From assembly GCA_955652265.1 (NCBI GenBank), contig CATPBD010000010.1:1-27836 (forward strand): a stretch of 27,836 nucleotides of DNA, given 5' to 3'. Below, piece by piece: positions 23,529 to 27,836 of this stretch; within the stretch, counting starts at the first letter, position 1, and each line of letters begins with the position of its first letter. The translations under genes and the position numbers were made by a program. Source of the DNA: an uncultured Gemmatimonadaceae bacterium. Lineage in GTDB: Bacteria > Gemmatimonadota > Gemmatimonadetes > Gemmatimonadales > Gemmatimonadaceae. The notes below the pieces were generated by a model. That model ran no database searches. It worked only from the letters and a program-made list of their open reading frames with translations, and was not told where the DNA came from.

Positions 23529-24443
23529 TCACGATTCCAAATATTTCCTGAACCACCGTACTGTTGCCGGCCACGCCGCTCGTGCTGCAGCCAGGTTGGC
23601 TCCATCCATTCCGGTTTGTTCTCTCAGAAATCCTTGTCCGGCGCCTGGGTAGATGAAATGCTCGTAAGTGCGACCGAGTGCTCGAAGGGCCGAGTCTGCA
23701 GGCGGGATAGTGGCGTCCACACGGGCGTCATTTCCGCCGTACAATCCAAGGACCGGAGCACGAACCGATGCGAGATCGGTTGTCGCCGGTGACATTCCGT
23801 AGTAGACGACCGACGCGCCGAGGTAGGGATTATGGACAGCGTGCGCAAATGAGACACCGCCGCCCCAGCAAAAGCCCACTATACCGAATCTTTTCTGCGC
23901 GGCTGGCAACGACATTCCGTATTGCGCGACGCCATCGAGATGTCGCTGCACCCGGGCTGGATCGAGCGTTCTTACTGCGGCAACCGCAAGAGGGGCGAGA
24001 ATACTATCTGGCCCGTCCGGAAGATTCTTCATCGTGAGCAAATCGAGTGCAATCGCGATAAAGCCGTCGGCGGCCAGCTGATCTGCGACGCTCCGGATCC
24101 AGGAAGACAATCCGTACACCTCGTGCACGACGACGATCACGGGTGCTTTCGTGCTCCTCTGGGGATAGACCACCCAGGCACGCAGGCTGTCTCCAGGTCC
24201 GAGGTGGATAGTCACCCATTCTCCGTGTCTGGGTGAGCTGTTGAGTCGCGCGAGCGCGCCCGCAGCATCTGGCGGCAATCCCTGCGTTTGAGGAGCAGGG
24301 GCGATCGTCGTCGAGGGAAAAGGTGTGGCGTGGTCGGCAGCTGAGTGTGAATCAGCCGTTGGCACAATTTTGTTGGTAGTGCACGCGAGGCTTGCGAGTA
24401 AGAGCGTCACGCAAGTTCTCAGCACATCTTCTCGACCGCGCAT
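23529..24443 (-). CDS. Dienelactone hydrolase-family lipoprotein, catalytic His replaced by Gln
   Basis: An alpha/beta-hydrolase of the dienelactone hydrolase family, whose members use a Cys-Asp-His triad. The 304-aa product has an N-terminal export signal 'VTLLLASLAC' with lipobox-like SLAC and Cys21, then a Pro/Ala/Thr linker. The hydrolase domain shows 'VVVVHEVYGL' (conserved Glu), nucleophile 'GFCWGGG' (Cys192) and 'GLYGGNDARV' (Asp239). At the expected third residue the sequence reads 'YPGAGQGFL', so position 270 is Gln (CAA) instead of His. The spacing Cys-Asp 47 and Asp-Gln 31 matches the family (48 and 31 in Pseudomonas DLH). The start follows the yheT stop by one base (TAA-C-ATG) with GGAGAGG inside the end of yheT, so the genes are co-transcribed and coupled. 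Confidence 0.85.
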   Translation of the reverse strand: MRGREDVLRTCVTLLLASLACTTNKIVPTADSHSAADHATPFPSTTIAPAPQTQGLPPDAAGALARLNSSPRHGEWVTIHLGPGDSLRAWVVYPQRSTKAPVIVVVHEVYGLSSWIRSVADQLAADGFIAIALDLLTMKNLPDGPDSILAPLAVAAVRTLDPARVQRHLDGVAQYGMSLPAAQKRFGIVGFCWGGGVSFAHAVHNPYLGASVVYYGMSPATTDLASVRAPVLGLYGGNDARVDATIPPADSALRALGRTYEHFIYPGAGQGFLREQTGMDGANLAAARAAWPATVRWFRKYLES

Positions 24444-24444
24444 G

Positions 24445-25467
24445 TTATCCTCTCCATTCCTGGACTGTCGCTGTGGGCCCCTGGCTCAGGCTGAACTGTT
24501 GAGCAAAGAACTCCCCAACTCGGTGCTCTGCATAATAAAATGGGCGCCAGGGTACTGAGCCAGTGATAAAGCCGGCGTGACCCCCCTTCTCGACGAAGTC
24601 GACCTCGAGAACGGGGTTCTGCTCCGCCGCCTCGCGAACTTCGTCGAGCACTTCAGGCGGGAGCATCGGGTCGTCTGCTGCACTAAATAGTAGCGTTTTA
24701 AGCCTAATATTCTTCAGGTAAGGTAGCGAGCTGGAACGAGCGTAATAATCCTGGGCATCACGGAATCCATGCAATGGCCCGGTGATCAGGTTGTCAAAAT
24801 CCTCAAGCGTCTTGAGAGCGCCGACCCTTTCCTGGGAAGCAAGATCGGGAAAGCGTCGTGCCTTTTCCTGTGCCTTTTTCCGTAGCGAGTTTAGAAAGAA
24901 TCGCTGATAGAACTTCGAGAACCCCCGGTTGATCCGCTGCGACGAGCGAGCAAGATCAAAAGGGACCGAAATTGCAGCTGCCGCCTTGAGCTGGGGAGGC
25001 AGGTCATTCCCCAGCTCCCCCAGAAATTTCAGTAGAACATTTCCACCCAGCGACACACCTGCGAGCGCAAGCGCAGAAGTTGGAAACTCTTCCAAAATTC
25101 TGTCGAGCACAAAGGCGACATCGCTGGTCTCACCGGAGTGATAGAAGCGTCGCGTGCGATTGAGCTCTGCGCCACAGGAGCGGAAGATGAGAAGGTCGGC
25201 TCCCCATCCCCTCCTGGCCGCCTCATTGAGCAGTCCCTGTGCGTAGTGAGAACGGACAGTGCCTTCAAGGCCGTGGAGTAACAGCACTCGCGGAGCATCG
25301 GGCCCTGTAGCCAGACGGTGTAGCTCAAGGAAATCGCCGTCTGGCGTATCCCAACGCTCCAGAACTGTCGGCGCGGGCGTCTGTCGCCGGAAAAGCTTTC
25401 CCCACAGAGTTTGCAGGTGGCCGCCCGGAATCCACCAGGCGGGGGAATAGATTACTTCGCGCGCCAT
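24445..25467 (-). CDS. YheT-family alpha/beta hydrolase
   Basis: A 340-aa alpha/beta-fold hydrolase of the YheT/ABHD1-3 family, the same length as E. coli YheT. It starts 'MAREVIYSPAWWIPGGHLQT', the family's N-terminal signature 'PWW.pgGHlQT'. 'VLLLHGLEG' (61-69) is the oxyanion region and 'GVSLGGN' the nucleophile elbow with Ser139. 'FSAADDPMLPPE' carries the acid Asp and 'EKGGHAGFI' the His. The catalytic triad is complete. No signal peptide is visible. Substrate is not established, though relatives act on lipid esters. The frame is open to a TTG at 25533, but the ATG at 25467 fits the family start. It is first in an operon with the DLH-like gene and divergent from the ArsC-like gene. Confidence 0.88.
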   Translation of the reverse strand: MAREVIYSPAWWIPGGHLQTLWGKLFRRQTPAPTVLERWDTPDGDFLELHRLATGPDAPRVLLLHGLEGTVRSHYAQGLLNEAARRGWGADLLIFRSCGAELNRTRRFYHSGETSDVAFVLDRILEEFPTSALALAGVSLGGNVLLKFLGELGNDLPPQLKAAAAISVPFDLARSSQRINRGFSKFYQRFFLNSLRKKAQEKARRFPDLASQERVGALKTLEDFDNLITGPLHGFRDAQDYYARSSSLPYLKNIRLKTLLFSAADDPMLPPEVLDEVREAAEQNPVLEVDFVEKGGHAGFITGSVPWRPFYYAEHRVGEFFAQQFSLSQGPTATVQEWRG

Positions 25468-25535
25468 TGATTGAGAGCGAGTGAATACACGGAGCCTGAG
25501 ATCTGATTCTCGGGAAGACATCGACGAGACCAATC

Positions 25536-25883
25536 TTGGAAGTGCAGATCTTTGGTATCAGGAAAAGTGCGGACACCCGCAAGGCCCTTCGCTTTTTCTC
25601 GGAACGGAGGGTAAAGACTCATTTCGTCGATCTGATGGAGAGACCCGCCTCCCTCGGAGAGTTACGGAGATTCGCGCAGAAATTTGGCGTAATGTTACTC
25701 GTCGACAAGGATTCCAAACGCTTTGCGGAGCTCGGACTACGTTATGCGCAACTTTCGGATGATCGTTGGCTCGAGAAGCTTTCTCAAGAGCCACTTATAC
25801 TGAGAATTCCCCTGGTGCGAAATGCCAACCAGCTTGCTATCGGAGCGGATGAAAGCACGTGGAAAGACTGGATCGACCGGTAG
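25536..25883 (+). CDS. ArsC/YffB-like protein lacking the catalytic Cys
   Basis: A 115-aa thioredoxin-fold protein of the ArsC/Spx/YffB superfamily. The N-terminal 'IFGIRKSADTRKALRFF' aligns with the usual 'YGIkNCDTcrKAr.wL', and the C-terminal 'EPLILRIPLVRNANQLAIG' with the family's 'kPiliRPvl...g....vG'. The active-site Cys is replaced by Ser11, and the protein has no Cys at all in this region, so it cannot be a classical arsenate reductase. It may be a non-redox adaptor or regulator. The start is uncertain: TTG at 25536 or GTG at 25542; both give the full domain. It is divergent from yheT and followed after 84 bp by serA on the same strand, possibly in one transcript. No arsenic-resistance genes are nearby. 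Confidence 0.8.
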   Translation: MEVQIFGIRKSADTRKALRFFSERRVKTHFVDLMERPASLGELRRFAQKFGVMLLVDKDSKRFAELGLRYAQLSDDRWLEKLSQEPLILRIPLVRNANQLAIGADESTWKDWIDR

Positions 25884-25967
25884 AGTTCTCCTGCTCGCTT
25901 GTGGCACCAAGCTCGCCCGAGCGATATTGAGCTTCCCCGCTTCCCGCTCAAGACAGGCTCAGGAACA

Positions 25968-27575
25968 GTGACCTATCGCGTTCTCGTCACCGATGAGATC
26001 GACGCCGAAGGTGTCGCACTTCTTTCGGCAGAGCCTGAGCTCGTTGTCGACGAGGTGCCGACACTCCCGAGAGACGAGCTACTCGCCAGAATTGGCGACT
26101 ACGACGCGATTGTAGGCCGGAGTGCTACGCGCATCTCGGCGGATCTGCTCGAAAAAGGGCGCCGACTGAAGGTGGGCGGTCGCGCCGGTGTCGGAGTGGA
26201 CAACATTGCGCTTGATACCGCGACATCTCTAGGCGTGGCGGTGATCAACGCTCCGGCGGGAAATACTATTGCGGTTGTGGAGCTGTTCTTCGGCGCTGTC
26301 ATCTCGCTTCTCCGCCACATACCGCGCGCCGATAGCTCGATGCACGCGGGAAGATGGGACAGATCGGATCTGCTTGGCTCCGAACTCAAGGGCAAAACGC
26401 TCGGAATTGTCGGCTTGGGCCGAATTGGCGGCGAAATCGCCAGCAGAGCAAGAGCGTTCGGAATGAATGTCCTTGCATATGATCCCTACATCGCTCGCTC
26501 GCGCTTTGAGGCGCTGCGCGTTCAGGAGGCGCCTTCTTTGGATTCTTTGCTCGAGCAATCAAACGTGCTAACCCTGCACACACCTCTTACCGAGGAAACG
26601 ATCGGAATGATTGGACGGCGCGAGCTCGCAAGACTCCCGCAGAGGTCTATAGTGGTGAACATGGCTCGAGGTGGAATCGTCAACGAAGATGCGCTCATAG
26701 AAGCGCTCGAAAGCAAGCATCTACTTGGAGCAGTAATCGACGCGTACGAGAAGGAGCCTCTCTCGGCAGATCATCCGCTCCGGAAGCAGCCCGACGTTGT
26801 GCTCACTCCACACATTGGCGCATCCACTACAGAGGCGCAGCGCAATGTTGCAGTGGATGTGTGCATAGCTGTGCGTGACGCATTACTGAGTGGAGAACTT
26901 TCGCGCTCCATCAATGTCGCCGATGTGGGCGGCCAATGGGCCGAGGTCGAACCAGCCCTTACCCTCGCCCGGAGAGCCGCAGCTGTCGGTAGGGCAATTC
27001 TCGCAACTCAGGGAATGCGCGCGGTTCAACGTGTCGATGTCCGCACTGGATCAGCATTAATCGCGGCGAGGAGCGCACTGGTGGCCGCCGCTGCGCGCGG
27101 TGTTCTCGAGGGAACTGTAGAACAGGAGCGTCTGAATCTCATCAACGCCCGCGCCGTAGCAGAAACACGCGGCATTGAGTTATCAATGACTGAGACTCCT
27201 ACGCAGGAGAATCCTCATGGAATCGAAGTTCGACTGAGTGGTGGAATGCAGGAAATCGCGGTCGCAGGTACCGCACAGCCTGGTGCGGCGCCGAGGCTCA
27301 CGCGGATTGGCGCATTCCACGTCGACATCCAACCGAGGGATACGTTGTTGATTCTTACGAATAACGATGTTCCAGGCGTGATCGGACGAGTTGGAACGCT
27401 CCTTGGGGAGGCAGGCGTAAACATCGCCGAATATCACCAAGCCCGGCTTGCCCAAGGTGGTCAGGCGCTGGCTGCTGTTTCGGTGGACGGGGACGTGAGT
27501 GAAACCATTCGGGAGTCATTATTGCGCTTGCCAGACGTTCTATCTGCCGCCGTCGTCTGCTTTCATTCAGGGTGA
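25968..27575 (+). CDS. serA: D-3-phosphoglycerate dehydrogenase (long form)
   Basis: SerA oxidises 3-phosphoglycerate to 3-phosphohydroxypyruvate with NAD+, the first step of serine synthesis. From the GTG at 25968 the protein is 535 aa, the type I length. It starts 'VTYRVLVTDEIDAEG', followed by 'GRAGVGVDNI', the NAD-binding 'GIVGLGRIGGEIASRARAFG' (146-165), and the catalytic region 'MARGGIVNEDAL...TPHIGASTTEAQ'. An allosteric substrate-binding domain comes next, and a C-terminal ACT domain starts at 'DTLLILTNNDVPGVIGRVG'. AGGA precedes the GTG by 4 nt. A TTG at 25899 would add 23 residues not expected. The ACT domain implies possible serine feedback. The stop TGA overlaps the GTG of the next gene (GTGA), so the pair is translationally coupled. 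Confidence 0.96.
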   Translation: MTYRVLVTDEIDAEGVALLSAEPELVVDEVPTLPRDELLARIGDYDAIVGRSATRISADLLEKGRRLKVGGRAGVGVDNIALDTATSLGVAVINAPAGNTIAVVELFFGAVISLLRHIPRADSSMHAGRWDRSDLLGSELKGKTLGIVGLGRIGGEIASRARAFGMNVLAYDPYIARSRFEALRVQEAPSLDSLLEQSNVLTLHTPLTEETIGMIGRRELARLPQRSIVVNMARGGIVNEDALIEALESKHLLGAVIDAYEKEPLSADHPLRKQPDVVLTPHIGASTTEAQRNVAVDVCIAVRDALLSGELSRSINVADVGGQWAEVEPALTLARRAAAVGRAILATQGMRAVQRVDVRTGSALIAARSALVAAAARGVLEGTVEQERLNLINARAVAETRGIELSMTETPTQENPHGIEVRLSGGMQEIAVAGTAQPGAAPRLTRIGAFHVDIQPRDTLLILTNNDVPGVIGRVGTLLGEAGVNIAEYHQARLAQGGQALAAVSVDGDVSETIRESLLRLPDVLSAAVVCFHSG

Positions 27576-27836
27576 GCACCGCCATAAGTAGCGACAAGGG
27601 CGTACGGCGGGCATATGAAGCTGATTCGTCTGGTCTTCACCTCATTCCGGATCTGGTAGCGCGACCCGAGACGATTAACGAGGTGATCGAACTTCTCAAG
27701 AGAGCCACGGCTGACCGAATACCTGTTACTCCTGCCGGCGCGCAGACCAGTACTACCGGTGCATCGATTACCGACAAGGGAATCCTTCTTTCCCTTCGAT
27801 CCTTGAATCAGATCAGCGATCTCGATACCAAGTCCA
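27572..27836 (+). CDS. FAD-linked oxidase, GlcD/D-lactate dehydrogenase-like (3'-truncated by window edge)
   Basis: The first 88 codons of a gene that runs off the window. The visible part includes 'LHLIPDLVARPETINEVIEL' and 'PVTPAGAQTSTTGASI', the start of a PCMH-type FAD-binding domain of the GlcD/D-lactate dehydrogenase group. The predicted enzyme oxidises a 2-hydroxy acid, but the exact substrate is not visible. The GTG start at 27572 overlaps the serA stop as GTGA, implying coupled translation. Pairing with serA would make sense for 2-hydroxy-acid metabolism (glycolate, lactate or 2-hydroxyglutarate, the by-product of SerA-type enzymes in some bacteria). That link is an inference. Confidence 0.85.
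   Translation, partial: MSTAISSDKGVRRAYEADSSGLHLIPDLVARPETINEVIELLKRATADRIPVTPAGAQTSTTGASITDKGILLSLRSLNQISDLDTKS

Noticed and set aside
1..27836. tRNA genes, CRISPR arrays, insertion sequences or prophage
   Set aside because: No TψC-type GGTTCGA context with a cloverleaf, no regularly spaced repeats, and no transposase, integrase or phage motifs were found.

Overview
The window looks like the origin-proximal region of a bacterial chromosome, probably from a member of Gemmatimonadota or a close FCB-group relative. The evidence is the order dnaA, dnaN, rnpB, then parB-parA with parS sites, then mnmG; a GWxTD-domain protein; an AraC-type regulator of a form I associate with that phylum; a KirBac channel; and several x-L-A-C lipoproteins. 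GC content, judged by eye, is roughly in the mid-50s percent and lower in dnaA. That is low for cultured Gemmatimonadota, so the phylum call is an inference. No phage, IS element, CRISPR array or tRNA was seen. The region reads as core chromosome with a few lineage-specific genes.

Layout. Positions 1-3.4 kb hold the 3' part of dnaA (its frame is open at the window edge), dnaN, and a converging lipoprotein. At 3.4-3.9 kb is the RNase P RNA on the minus strand, behind a Bacteroidetes-like promoter embedded in two 19-bp direct repeats. At 3.9-8.8 kb are an AraC-family regulator, pyrE, an orphan histidine kinase, a PknB-type Ser/Thr kinase and a GWxTD lipoprotein ending in a strong hairpin terminator. 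At 8.8-14.2 kb are polA, with an altered proofreading site, then an acyltransferase and a UMF1-type MFS transporter that share an ATGA overlap. At 14.3-18.7 kb are a lipoprotein, a Nif3-like protein, parB, parA, two parS sites and a SIMPL-domain protein. At 18.7-23.5 kb are a KirBac channel, an EamA transporter, mnmG, a small unknown protein and an NfeD-like membrane protein. At 23.5-27.8 kb are a lipoprotein dienelactone-hydrolase homologue whose catalytic His is Gln, YheT, an ArsC-like protein without its Cys, serA, and the start of a FAD-linked oxidase coupled to serA.

How the genes fit together. DnaA, DnaN and PolA serve replication. ParA, ParB and parS segregate the origin region. RNase P RNA and MnmG serve tRNA maturation and modification. 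SerA, probably with the downstream oxidase, and PyrE are biosynthetic. The remaining genes are envelope, transport or signalling functions without a clear common pathway.

I did not find a convincing new multi-gene system. The observations most worth checking are: the natural loss of the ExoI aspartate in PolA together with an insert of about 70 residues; a polA start 12 nt behind a terminator, which suggests a leaderless mRNA; the repeat-embedded rnpB promoter; two enzyme-family proteins with lost catalytic residues within 2 kb of each other; and a run of convergent gene pairs whose 3' ends overlap and leave no space for intrinsic terminators.
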